Counted from the stretch's first letter, positions 21,630 to 32,796 are shown. The stretch: DNA of 64,000 nucleotides from Hofstenia miamia (GCA_004352715.1 SCFE01000062.1:456265-520264), one strand, 5' to 3'. A program made the numbers and translations. Notes: generated by a model not told the origin, from the letters alone.

Positions 21630-23686
21630 TTAGGGAATCGCATGGTTGTGCTTTTGCATGATCCTTAATAATCCTGGAGGCCAGAAGATCAAATCGTCAA
21701 ACTGTCCATCACCACATCTCTCACAGTCACATTTCTTAATCATGTAGTACCAGTACCAGCTAAAAACAATACCTTAACACGTAAGATAAAGCAACAATTA
21801 ATATTCAATTAAACCCAGTGTTTTGCAGCTGAATCTAGACTGAAAATATTGAAGCTGGTTTTGGCCGTACATTCTTTATAAAATATAATATTCACCACAT
21901 TTTTCATAATTTATCTGCAATTACACGCACCTTGAATAAACTCATTGTAAAAACTCTCTTTAATTTACTTTGCAAGTCAAAGCAAATGCTAAGCTTTCGG
22001 CCGCTAAAAGTCGTGATTTGAAAATTGTAACAGTGACTGGGCGCAGCCGTAAGTGTTCAGGCCGTAGCAGGCAGTTAGATGGGGTCAAAGTCGCAAAACC
22101 ACTATACTCAATGCAAGCTGTATGTATGCCACTAACCTATTAGATGTGAATTTACGTGCTTTGTCATATAGATTAGATTTGCATGACTTCAAAAGTAAAA
22201 TCGATGTTTCAAAATAAACATAAATTGAATAAATAACAATCTAATTTATTATAATAATTGATTAAGATAAAATACGTACTATATTTGTTTATGACCATTT
22301 GGAAAGTAGCATATAAATGGGGTTGCGATACGAATTCTGTTTCCTCTGCAACAGAAGCATTTCTTGACGTTGACTGGGTTCAAAATCATGTAGGAAGAAG
22401 TCGAATAACACCCACCATAGCAGAATGATCTGATGATTGGGTAAAGAGGCCTGCATCTACAATGATGGTGTTCTAGGTAAAGTTGGAAATTCATATCAAA
22501 TTTCAGCGCTCTTTTGCATCGCGTGCACGGCAGCCTTTCTAAATACACAAACTAATGATCAATTCCAGAAAAAAGTAGATTGGTTCCAAATTCAACATGC
22601 TGATTTGAAATTGGGACGACCTGCATCTAATAGGTAGCATGAATATTCTTTCTTAATAGTATCATCTGAACATAATTAATAACTAACTACCTGCAATTTA
22701 CATAATTTTCTATTTATAGATCGGGTCATTCATGTTGTATCATCCATATGTAAGCTCCCAATGCAATTAAGCATCTGTCCATCATTGCAAGTCTTTAAAA
22801 AAGAATTAAGATCAAAGAATTTCAGAAGCTACATATATTTTGTCTTTATTCTGCAAATTTGAGCTTAAAGTGATTTTTGAAGAAAGTGCATGAATTTTAT
22901 TCATTAATAATAACAAATATTACATGATTCAATGAGGTTTCAACATTAAATGTTTGGGGTAGATTTTGTAATCTAGCTGAATAATGCTGCAAAGAATTTC
23001 CGGCGAGCATATAAGAATAAAAAATCAAACTTATGCAGTAATTTTAAAAAGTAAATAGTATTAAACATACTACAGAATGGGCAGCATGTTCCCGATCTCC
23101 AAACCTTTACAAAGCCGTCTTTACACCGTAGATTTTCACATGGGGCATTGAAATTGCATTTTGGATCAATTACTCTTTTTGGTAAGGATCCATTCCTTGA
23201 GATGTCAACTGACCTGGATTCACCATCAAGTTCTATGGTTGGTTGTGTGTAACTAAAACAACATATTCTTACTATCATCATTTCGACTAGACCCTCATTT
23301 TTATTCTCATTGGAAATATTTCTAAAAAGGGAAAACCATGGATCACGAGAACTAGCCTGCTAATTTACATTATAATATGGAAACATTATATTTAATCAAT
23401 TAGAGGGAAACAATCGTATTTATTGGAACATTATATTCGAATAATTGTGAAAAAGAGAAATATTTTAACCTTTAAATGCCACTGTCTATTAACATTTAAA
23501 ATTTAAAAGTATATTTCCTTATAGCTTGTCATTTCTATTCTTGATAAATATTCAGAAAGGCTTTGGGAATTTTTTGTACATAGATGGCATAAAATCGTAC
23601 ATAGCTATCAACAGCATTACGACTTACCCCAACTGAAATTCAGACAAGATTAGACAGTTCAGTAGAAGCAACCCTGCTAAAAACAT
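21630..23686 (-). CDS. secreted VWC-like plus C-terminal cystine-knot (CTCK) protein, four exons
   Basis: Coding exons on the minus strand are 23628-23686, 23071-23252, 22280-22538 and 21630-21759. Introns have GT-AG ends and phases 2, 1 and 2, giving 209 residues without a stop. Exon 1 encodes a signal peptide (MFLAGLLLLNCLIL). Exon 2 holds a VWC-like module (C52, C58, C63, C76, C77, C80: PCENLRC, GTCCPFC) after a possible furin site LPKR at 43-46. Exons 3-4 form a mucin/VWF-type knot: CYGGC at 120-124 is the CxGxC ring, C141, C143, C144 follow, C157, then CDCERC at 177-182. Knot proteins of this class are secreted and often dimeric. This one lacks the D, IGFBP or TSP1 modules of VWF, mucins or CCN proteins. 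It could be a ligand or matrix factor; its role is unknown. Confidence 0.8.
22281..22537 (-). other. exon 3 of the cystine-knot gene
   Basis: Contains the first part of the knot. The upstream AG is at 22539-22540 and the donor GTACGT begins at 22279 (minus strand). Read alone, this exon runs into a TAG two codons past the donor. Joined to exon 4, that codon becomes TA|C (Tyr) and the frame continues into the last three cysteines, which is strong support for the splice. Confidence 0.75.
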
Positions 23687-23718
23687 CGTGTGTCAACTGG
23701 ATTCTATAGGTGGGATTA

Positions 23719-23728
23719 GTTTTTATAA
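23719..23728 (-). promoter_or_regulatory. TATA box of the cystine-knot gene
   Basis: The minus strand reads ATTTATAAAA about 35-42 bases before the ATG at 23686, so the 5' untranslated region would be very short. An alternative is that the AG at about 23704 is a splice acceptor for an upstream non-coding exon. Confidence 0.4.
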
Positions 23729-23749
23729 ATGCTGCAATAACAGTGGGGG

Positions 23750-25440
23750 CCTTAATGCCTGTAGGGAGCGCCATACATTAACAGCATGCATGCAACTATA
23801 TTCTCAAAATAATTATTTAAAATCACATTAATGAAAATATTTCTTAATATCCCTCACAAGATGATAACTTTGTAAGTATATTGTAAACTAAGAATAATTT
23901 CTGATTGATGGAATCAAGAAATTGGATATTTATCTCTAAACATTAGATCATGCAAATGAAAATTTTTAAAATCGTCATACAACATTCTTAAATTTATTGA
24001 AATCCTTATTTCTTACCTAAAGAGTTCATTTTTATAGGTCTGCATCATACTGCGTATTAAATTATCCTGTGAGAACAATAATGCCTTCTGCATTGGATCT
24101 GAATGACACTAGTATGACAGTATATCATGGTAGTACCTAATGCACCCCATTTTGTCAAGGCTAAAGTATTACACACATACATGTCTCTGCATTCTATTTT
24201 GATAAACCCGATCAATATCTTAACATCAGCATTAATGCATTTTCCTTCAAATGGTTTGTGCATTATAAATATATATAAAGAGATGCATCCATAACTGATT
24301 TACTTGTTCTAGCATCGCATTAATAAGAAAATATCATATTCAGCACTCATTCATTAAAATATTGTCCATAAAATATCTGAATGTCTAAATTCAGTTCTTA
24401 TACATTCTTCAAGTTTTCCAACTAAGTGAATGCATTCAGACACTAACAAAAACGAGTTAAATCTTTTAAATTACTTTCATTTATTTCTAAGATAAACTAA
24501 GATGGACAGAAATTTTTTTTCAATAATTTTTAAGCCATCCTAAAAACTGGATTGATTTACCTGCCTAAGATACTCAACCATTGAAATCAAGAATGTGATA
24601 AATGTGAACAAAGCAGTCGACTTTAGCACTCTTCTATAACAAAAAATCTGAGAGTCATTAGACAGAATTCAGCAAAGTGCTTTCCATATAATGATACTAA
24701 ATGTTGATTTGGCATTTGTATTTAAACATTATAATATCCAGCGATATGATAGACATAGACAATAAAATCAACATGGCAAATTATGAGGCAAAATCACAAA
24801 AAAGTTCGACCATCTTCTACATCATCTAGTTCCCATTGAAAGAGACATAGTAGGCTATCCACTACGAAATTCTAGACTCAGCATATAACACAAACAAACT
24901 CCAAAATATTTTTCATCAATACAAATAGAATTATTTGTTATGTGTAATATGGAATTGGGTTGCAATAATTACTTCATATCTATTCATTAATTATGAATCA
25001 TAAGCAATTTGCAATCACAATATACACAGAATTTGATGAAGTTTATTTTTAGGATGAAAATAATTGTAACGATTCATCTGTTAGCAGTGGTTGAATTTGT
25101 TGAAGAATAAATAATTTTTATGACAAAAAAATACACGCGAATTGAGTTGTAGATTCTTATTGAAATTTTGATCATCAAGATTCACTTTAAGATACACATC
25201 TCACATTGCCTCTCAACTTCAAGTATTTCATCAATAAGAATTGAGGTGCGAGTATATAAATATGATTTGGGTATAGGTGATAGGCTGGGCCTCACACTAC
25301 CTCAGGCTATATTCGAATTCATTTTTTGATTTCGCTTCTGACATATTTTACTATTTTTATTGCTATAATTTTGTCCTACATAATCACCTAAGTGGTTTCG
25401 TTATGGATGGAAATTCTTATAATCTGCTGTCCATATTAAA
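23750..25440. other. intergenic, no gene recognised
   Basis: AT-rich. A minus-strand frame at 24057-24263 contains several cysteines and a possible short exon with AG and GT ends (about 24135-24195), but its splice phases do not fit the cystine-knot gene and it matches no family I know. Confidence 0.35.
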
Positions 25441-25445
25441 TGATC

Positions 25446-25486
<41 letters not shown>

Positions 25487-25560
25487 GGGCTCTATGTACA
25501 CTCGTAATTATCAGAGCTCTACGTACAGTAATTCTCAGGGCTCTGTGTACACCCAAATTC
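25446..25560. repeat. (TAA)n microsatellite followed by a 3-unit minisatellite
   Basis: A perfect TAA tract at about 25446-25486 is followed by three degenerate units of 24-27 bases, each starting with a GGGCTCTATGTACAC-like word. It could be the tail of a retroelement plus its flank. Confidence 0.7.
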
Positions 25561-25689
25561 GTTTTTTTACTAAGTGTTTCATAAGCATTTTTAATGATTT
25601 TTTTACACTGTTTTTGCAGGAATCTATTTTATATTAGCCTAAATTTTCATTATCAACTAAAATTTGAAGCAATTTTTGAAAAAATCGCG

Positions 25690-26585
25690 CAATTTTTCAA
25701 AATTTAGATTCAAGGAGTCCATAGCTCAATATCGCAGTAGTCCTGATCAAATATTGTTTAATAACATTGTTCTAGACCCAAATTTAACTTTAAAAACGAT
25801 TAGAAGTGGTCCGAAATCGATATACATAATATTAATGGAGATATAGACCATTTCTTAAAAAGTCGGACTACTGTTAGCATTGTGGTATTATAAAAGGTAT
25901 TGACTAAAGAAGCTGTAGTCCTTACAAAATTCTTGCTATTAATATGTTTCTAGAACTAAATTTTAACAAGAAAGCATATAAAATGGGTCCGAGAGCAATC
26001 TGATAATTATTCATCGAGATATTGGCAAGTTTTAAATAAATTGCCGAAATTTTACAATGTTTCTTTTCAAAAGTGATTGAGTTAAAACATAGAAGTCCAT
26101 GGAAATACAATTTGATAACTCGTCTCCAGAAGCAATTTTGAATATAAAAACGAATAAAAGTGGTGTGAAATTGATATCTTCAATATTGATTGAGATTTAC
26201 AACATTTCTTAAAATTGCTAACCCCCTCTAGCATTCTATCATTAACAGTTTGACTGACTGATAGAAGAGTAGTCCATGCTAAATATAGTATAATGAAACG
26301 TTTCTAGAAGTAATTATTAACCTTAAACCGATTAATAGAGGTTTTAAATTGATATCATTAATATTGACAGAGGTAGGGGCAAGTTTTCAATAATATTGCC
26401 CAAACTTTACAATATATCATTGAAACAGTGATTGACTAAAAATATAGTAGTCCATGGAAAATATTATTTTCAAAACTCGGCCCTAGAAGTAATTTTAAGG
26501 TAGAAAATGAATAAAAGTAGTCCGAAGTTGATATCTTCAATAATGGATGAGATTTAAGGCATTTCCTAAGAACAGGTGCAATGCT
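25690..26585. repeat. diverged satellite array, period about 180 bases
   Basis: The phrase (G)TAGTCCATGG-like recurs at about 25708, 25914, 26093, 26268 and 26450, with spacings of 175-206. Each unit repeats further landmarks in order: TTCTAGAAGTAATTTTAA-like, AAACGAATAAAAGTGGTCCGAA-like (shortened in some units), GATATCTTCAATATTGA-like and a TTTCTTAAAA-type segment. About five units are visible. The array runs directly into the 1000-N gap, which probably hides more of it. Confidence 0.7.
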
Positions 26586-27585
26586 NNNNNNNNNNNNNNN
26601 NNNNNNNNNNNNNNNNNNNNNNNNNNNNNNNNNNNNNNNNNNNNNNNNNNNNNNNNNNNNNNNNNNNNNNNNNNNNNNNNNNNNNNNNNNNNNNNNNNNN
26701 NNNNNNNNNNNNNNNNNNNNNNNNNNNNNNNNNNNNNNNNNNNNNNNNNNNNNNNNNNNNNNNNNNNNNNNNNNNNNNNNNNNNNNNNNNNNNNNNNNNN
26801 NNNNNNNNNNNNNNNNNNNNNNNNNNNNNNNNNNNNNNNNNNNNNNNNNNNNNNNNNNNNNNNNNNNNNNNNNNNNNNNNNNNNNNNNNNNNNNNNNNNN
26901 NNNNNNNNNNNNNNNNNNNNNNNNNNNNNNNNNNNNNNNNNNNNNNNNNNNNNNNNNNNNNNNNNNNNNNNNNNNNNNNNNNNNNNNNNNNNNNNNNNNN
27001 NNNNNNNNNNNNNNNNNNNNNNNNNNNNNNNNNNNNNNNNNNNNNNNNNNNNNNNNNNNNNNNNNNNNNNNNNNNNNNNNNNNNNNNNNNNNNNNNNNNN
27101 NNNNNNNNNNNNNNNNNNNNNNNNNNNNNNNNNNNNNNNNNNNNNNNNNNNNNNNNNNNNNNNNNNNNNNNNNNNNNNNNNNNNNNNNNNNNNNNNNNNN
27201 NNNNNNNNNNNNNNNNNNNNNNNNNNNNNNNNNNNNNNNNNNNNNNNNNNNNNNNNNNNNNNNNNNNNNNNNNNNNNNNNNNNNNNNNNNNNNNNNNNNN
27301 NNNNNNNNNNNNNNNNNNNNNNNNNNNNNNNNNNNNNNNNNNNNNNNNNNNNNNNNNNNNNNNNNNNNNNNNNNNNNNNNNNNNNNNNNNNNNNNNNNNN
27401 NNNNNNNNNNNNNNNNNNNNNNNNNNNNNNNNNNNNNNNNNNNNNNNNNNNNNNNNNNNNNNNNNNNNNNNNNNNNNNNNNNNNNNNNNNNNNNNNNNNN
27501 NNNNNNNNNNNNNNNNNNNNNNNNNNNNNNNNNNNNNNNNNNNNNNNNNNNNNNNNNNNNNNNNNNNNNNNNNNNNNNNNNNNNN
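26586..27585. other. assembly gap of exactly 1000 N
   Basis: A round-number placeholder between the satellite array and the R2-like LINE. Any open frame drawn through it is meaningless. Confidence 0.98.
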
Positions 27586-29444
27586 GAGAAGAATTGAGAA
27601 TAAAGTGGCAAAGATTAGGAAGCAAATAGGGAAGATCAGGACAAGTAAGGCAGTGCAGGACAGATGCAGGGTAGGTAAAGGGAAGACAATAGAAACTGCA
27701 AGAGAAGAGCTAAAGCAGAGATAAGTTGCAGAAGCTGAGAAACTAAGAAAATATAGGGCAAGGGCGAAGCAGGCAAGAGAAAATATGAAGTTTGAGACTC
27801 AAGAAGGAAGATTCTACAAAGATGCAGGAGAAAAGGCTACAGCTAGAGCAGGCGAAGATGCAGTAAGGTTCTGGGAGAATATATGGGGAAGTGCGGGACC
27901 AGAGATAGAGAGTGAGCAGATGCACAAGTAGTTCAGACAAGAAGAAGAGGTAATCACAACGGCAAAGCTAAAGGACGCACTCAAGAAGATGAAGAATTGG
28001 AAGGCGCCAGGCAGAGATGAGGTACATGGGTATTGGCAGAAGAAGTTCACAAGTGTGCATGAGAGACTAGCAGTAGCAGTGGAGGAGTGTGTAGTGAGTG
28101 GGTGTCCAGAGTGGATGGTAGTGGAAAGGACATTTCTGATACAGAAGGACCCAAAGAAAGGTAGTGAGGCAAGCAACTTCAGGCCAATAACATGTCTGCC
28201 AACAACGTGGAAATTGCTAACTTCAGTGATTTCAAGTAGGCTGGCATGTTACTTAGAACAGAATAGGTTGATACCAGAGGAGCAGAAGGGATGCAGGATG
28301 AAGACAAGAGGATGCAAAGATCAGTTGTTGATAGACCAGGCAGTGGTGGAGAATTGTAGAAGAAGGAAGACAAACTTGTCAATGGCATGGATAGATTACA
28401 GNNNNNNNNNNNNNNNNNNNNNNNNNNNNNNNNNNNNNNNNNNNNNNNNNNNNNNNNNNNNNNNNNNNNNNNNNNNNNNNNNNNNNNNNNNNNNNNNNNN
28501 NNNNNNNNNNNNNNNNNNNNNNNNNNNNNNNNNNNNNNNNNNNNNNNNNNNNNNNNNNNNNNNNNNNNNNNNNNNNNNNNNNNNNNNNNNNNNNNNNNNN
28601 NNNNNNNNNNNNNNNNNNNNNNNNNNNNNNNNNNNNNNNNNNNNNNNNNNNNNNNNNNNNNNNNNNNNNNNNNNNNNNNNNNNNNNNNNNNNNNNNNNNN
28701 NNNNNNNNNNNNNNNNNNNNNNNNNNNNNNNNNNNNNNNNNNNNNNNNNNNNNNNNNNNNNNNNNNNNNNNNNNNNNNNNNNNNNNNNNNNNNNNNNNNN
28801 NNNNNNNNNNNNNNNNNNNNNNNNNNNNNNNNNNNNNNNNNNNNNNNNNNNNNNNNNNNNNNNNNNNNNNNNNNNNNNNNNNNNNNNNNNNNNNNNNNNN
28901 NNNNNNNNNNNNNNNNNNNNNNNNNNNNNNNNNNNNNNNNNNNNNNNNNNNNNNNNNNNNNNNNNNNNNNNNNNNNNNNNNNNNNNNNNNNNNNNNNNNN
29001 NNNNNNNNNNNNNNNNNNNNNNNNNNNNNNNNNNNNNNNNNNNNNNNNNNNNNNNNNNNNNNNNNNNNNNNNNNNNNNNNNNNNNNNNNNNNNNNGAAAT
29101 GAAGATGAGGCTAAGGAAAGAATACAAGAGGAGAGTAAGGAAGGTACTACAGAAGTCAGCATTGAATGGGCAGAATAGTATAAAAGCAATTAATACATGG
29201 GCGATACCAGTGTTGAGATATTCGGCAGGAATAGTTAGATGGAACAAGAATGAACTTAGGGAGCTAGACAGAGAGACAAGGAAGGTACTAGCAGCAGAGA
29301 GAGCATTCAACCTCAATGGAGATGTAGATAGGCTGTACATGGCAAGGCATAAGGGAGGGAAAGGGCTGCTAAGCTTGGAGGAAACTGTAGAAGCAGAAGC
29401 ACTAGGGCTAAAGGAATATGTAGAAGAGCAACCTAGAGGATCCC
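27586..29444 (+). pseudogene. R2-superfamily LINE, copy A, 5' part (interrupted)
   Basis: After the gap the frame gives the pre-RT region, then the reverse transcriptase start: MKNWKAPGRDEVHGYW at about 27989, FRPITCLPTTWKLLT, EEQKGCR, and WIDY just before the 694-N gap at 28402-29095, which hides the catalytic core. It resumes with the thumb/linker, INTWAIPVLRYSAGIVRWN and DVDRLYMARHKGGKGL. Known relatives (site-specific-type LINEs with a C-terminal restriction-like endonuclease, common in cnidarians, fish and other animals) have the same blocks. Stops at about 27722 and 27928 break the upstream part. The reading stops where the MULE begins at 29445 and resumes after 33637. Confidence 0.75.
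28402..29095. other. assembly gap of 694 N inside the LINE reverse transcriptase
   Basis: Flanked on both sides by the same LINE in consistent frame. The missing piece should hold the RT palm. Its size fits the palm-thumb region of relatives. Confidence 0.95.
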
Positions 29445-29655
29445 GGGGTACATGACATTCCCCCACTATTACATTCGCACAAGCAGGACTTTCGCCCACT
29501 ATTACATTCGCCCAAGCAGGACTTTCGCCCACTCTGACATTCGCCCAAGCAGGACTTTCGCCCACTCTGAAATTCGCCCAATCAGGACTTTCGCCCACTG
29601 ATGTGTTCGCCCAATAAGATGTTCGCCCACTAGGATGTTCGCACACTAGCATCTC
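29445..29655. repeat. left terminal inverted repeat made of 33-base tandem units
   Basis: Four units of exactly 33 bases begin at about 29480, 29513, 29546 and 29579 (CAAGCAGGACTTTCGCCCA...TTCGCC). They are followed by shorter TTCGCCCA words to 29655. The right end carries the same words in inverse orientation. Confidence 0.85.
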
Positions 29656-29714
29656 ATTGGCTAAATTTTCAACTAGTTAACTAGTTTTATTTCGTAGAAT
29701 TCTCAAAATCATCA

Positions 29715-32484
29715 ATGAGTGACGCTATAAAAATAATTCCAACGAAACGTGGAGGAAAAAAATCTACATATTTAGAATTCATTCTAAAAAAGATGTATTC
29801 TACTGGAAATCTGCAGTGGAGAATTGCAAGGCTAGACTTGTTACTAGCTGTGAATTTGTATTAAGGTATGGTGAATAAATTAATGGCACATTTTAGTTAA
29901 TTCTAAATTTAGTAATTGAAAGTAATGATTAATTTTGTTTAAAGTTACTAAAGTTATTTCATTGGAATGCGTAACGTTCAATTCGTTCATATTCAGAGCA
30001 TGGAGCGAATATATTTATATAAATTTAAAATATCAAAACTATGAAAATATAGATCAGTTTCGATTCCAGAGAATCATCGTTAGTGCAAATATGCGGGAAT
30101 ATATATATATTATTTCTTCAATTAAAGGATGTCCATCAATTAATAGATATAATCCATGGAAGATATGATTTAATTAATATTTTAGACTATGTTTCATTTG
30201 AATTCAAAAACAATCGAAAAACTAAAAGTCTACTATTTGTTATAAAGAAAACGAAGAAAAATACTAGTGATCATTGGTACTTTAATAGAATTTGCTGCAT
30301 TGGGAATTACTTAATTCGGGAATACAATTTTGATTTCTTTGGAAATCCAAAAATTAACAAAAAGAAAATGTACGATATTCTTTATGAATTTTTAGAAAAT
30401 TCATATGAAAGTAATGGATGTAAACGATTCTTTTTATGTTTATGCAGTAACTGCAAAAAATCATTTAATTTTTGTAAATATTAATAATGCTTTTTATATT
30501 AATGTTATTCTATATTATTGTATACTTATCTACAGTTTAATAAAGCCTAGTAGAAGTAGTAGTAGTAGTAGTAAGGAAACAATTTTAGATCGGCAAGTGG
30601 TACTCATAGCCATGAACCGCAAAAATTGCAAGAATAGAAATGTCTTCACTAGCTAAGTCAAATCCTAGCCAAAGTACAGGTAAAAATCTCTATTATTTGA
30701 TTGTTATTACATATTAAACAATTACGGTTGCAATTCAATTGAGATTTGATTATATTTTAGGTTCTATTTTTCGTCAAGTTATCTCTTCAATACACGCGAA
30801 TGAAATTGTCCACATGTCATCACAAGCATCAATTCAAAGTGGCCTTTCCAAAATTAAAAGAAAATCTGTTCTAACACAGCCGCCAACTGCCGAGGAATTT
30901 GAGATTCCAAGTGATTTTAACTTTGAAGGCGCAAGCGTCATTTTGCTGGACGCAGTCTTTGAAGAGAAACGTCTGCTTGTTCTTGGTTCCAAGTTTATGG
31001 TGTCCAAGCTACTTTCTGCAGAAATCGTGTCAGGTTAAATTTGAATTTAATTTAAAATATAAGTAACAATTTATATTTAGGAGATGGAACGTTTAAGATG
31101 GTGCCGACTATTTTTAAGCAATTATACAACTCAATTTCTTCTATGGTGGAAAATTAATACCTGCAATTTATGCACTTTGCCAAACGTATGCTTTCTAGAT
31201 AATTGGAATTGTCTTAATTTCACGTTTAGCAAAACGCAGGAAACATACAGAGTAATTATATCCTCAGTCCTACAATGTGGTTCAGACATTAGCATCACAA
31301 CGAAACCTGGTAGCATTTTATTAGTTTTGAGAAAGGCATGCATCAAGCAGTTACTGCTCTTTTGCCTGACACAAATATTCGAGGATGTTTCTTCCACTTT
31401 TGTCAGGCGATTTTTCGAAAATGCGGAGACTTAGATCTCATTCCACACTATAGACAGTTAGTAAATGACATGTTTTAAATAAATTACAATTTTAAATTAG
31501 ATCGAGAAATATTCGTAGTTTAGTTCGAACCACAATGGCTCTTGCATTTTTACCCACTGAGGAGATTGTATCAACTTTTCTACTTCTTACGGTATGTATA
31601 AGAATTAAGGAGTAATTTGCTTTTCTAGAATTAATGATAACAACAATGACTTTTTATATGAGCAGGATAAGTAAAATATATCTAGAACGCAGCAGCATCA
31701 TCAGGAATGGGAGAAGTTCTTAATGAGCTATTCTCATACTTTCAATCCTACTGGATCAATAAAGTTGGCATTAGCACATGGTGTGTTTGAAAACACGTTG
31801 TCGTTACAAATAATGACATTGAGGGATGGCATTATTCTCTGACTAAGTCAATGTCACGCCCACATCCGAACATACATGAATATCTGCAATTCTATTTGAC
31901 CGAAGAATCGCGTTCGCGAGGATTGATGGCTCAAATTGACATGGGCGTGCTGTTAAGCGGCCAAATAAAAAATATGACGAAACTGCTAAGAGAATAGCCA
32001 AGCTAACCGGGCAGTATGAGAATCGGTAAAAATTTACTATAAATTTTCAACATATATTGCATTTTAAAGTTAGCCAGACGATATTTATTTTATTTAGCGA
32101 AATCCAAAGAAGTCAATTTCTACGAGGGATTACATATAACCTAGTAGAATTGCCATTATTATCTCAAGGTTCGAGCATTCCCCACACTGATGACGAAAAT
32201 CAATATGCAAAAATTGATTGGTCAATTCTGGATGAAGATTCAACGAGAGGCTCGCAACAAACATCTGATGGTAATGGCTATTAATCAAGTTAAATTTTAA
32301 ACAATGTTTAGATAATGCATTATGTAAGATCTGTTTGGTCAGAGAAATTGAAGAAAGCTGGGCAATAGTTCCATGTGGGCACTCATCAATTTGCACAACG
32401 TATAAAGACATTTTAGAAATTTATCGCGAAAACTGTCTATTTTGTAGATCAGATGTTCAAGCAATTATTAGAATATTTACATAG
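29715..32484 (+). pseudogene. FLYWCH - MULE transposase - RING composite gene (decayed)
   Basis: Reading order: FLYWCH finger at 29715-29885 (IIPTKRGGKKSTYL, then after a one-base shift FYWKSAVENCKARLV); transposase N-region from 30644; the first catalytic block SGDGTFKMVPTIFKQLY across the 31034-31080 intron; KGMHQA and IRGCFFHFCQAIFRK at about 31330-31420; then EGWHYSLT and RPHPNIHEYLQF near 31820-31890; FLRGITYNL after 32097; and a C-terminal C3HC4-type RING at about 32313-32480 (CKIC, VPCGH, NCLFC). Introns: 30680-30760, 31034-31080, 31461-31500, 31592-31628, 32026-32097, 32271-32311. Frameshifts after 31120 and near 31320, the latter removing the Asp before FEKG, and stops near 31850 and 32000 make it inactive. 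FLYWCH-MULE proteins are known in animals; the RING tail is unusual. Confidence 0.75.
30083..30484 (+). CDS. unknown 133-residue frame inside the MULE
   Basis: An uninterrupted frame from an ATG at 30083 to TAA 30482-30484, between the FLYWCH segment and the transposase core. It is rich in Lys, Asn and aromatic residues, with a C-terminal Cys cluster (FFLCLCSNCKKSFNFC). It matches no family I recognise. It might be an exon of the transposase gene, a second MULE gene, or a captured fragment. An AG acceptor at about 29944 lies upstream. A (TAG)n tract at about 30548-30575 follows. Confidence 0.3.
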   Translation: MQICGNIYILFLQLKDVHQLIDIIHGRYDLINILDYVSFEFKNNRKTKSLLFVIKKTKKNTSDHWYFNRICCIGNYLIREYNFDFFGNPKINKKKMYDILYEFLENSYESNGCKRFFLCLCSNCKKSFNFCKY

Positions 32485-32796
32485 TTCAGATACTTTTAAT
32501 CTCAATATCATACGCAAATTAGTTAATTTTAATATTTAGATAGTTACTTCATTGACAGCGAATTAATCTATTGTGCGCTTTCTAAGATTATTCATATTAC
32601 TCTTCATTGTACATATTAGCATTCCCTTTACTATGCGTCAGTATACAGGTTTGTTACTTTTACATGTAAATAAGGGATTCCTGGTCCCCGGATTAAAAAT
32701 CCTATTATCCACTCATAGGTGGGGGTTTCATAGGATAGCCCAATCCTATTCATTGTTGCCAGGCTTAAGATAACATTAATTATATTTTACGTAACA

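Noticed and set aside
22691-22793. Cys-containing segment (TCNDGQMLNC) between the VWC and knot exons, considered as an extra exon
   Set aside because: It has an AG in front and a CAG|GTAGTT donor, but all three frames contain stops, and exons 2 and 3 join perfectly without it.
24057-24263. Cys-bearing minus-strand frame upstream of the cystine-knot gene as an earlier exon
   Set aside because: Its splice phases do not match, and the gene already has a complete signal-peptide exon at 23628-23686.
26436-27724. Long open frames on both strands of 340-390 codons
   Set aside because: They consist almost entirely of N from the 1000-base gap, so no coding claim is possible.
28396-29652. Minus-strand open frame through the second gap and into the MULE end repeat
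   Set aside because: It is antisense to the LINE, crosses 694 N, and its repetitive start is the 33-base terminal units read backwards.
29445-29655. CRISPR-like array
   Set aside because: Regular 33-base units are tandem repeats without unique spacers and are mirrored at the other end of a transposon; the DNA is eukaryotic.
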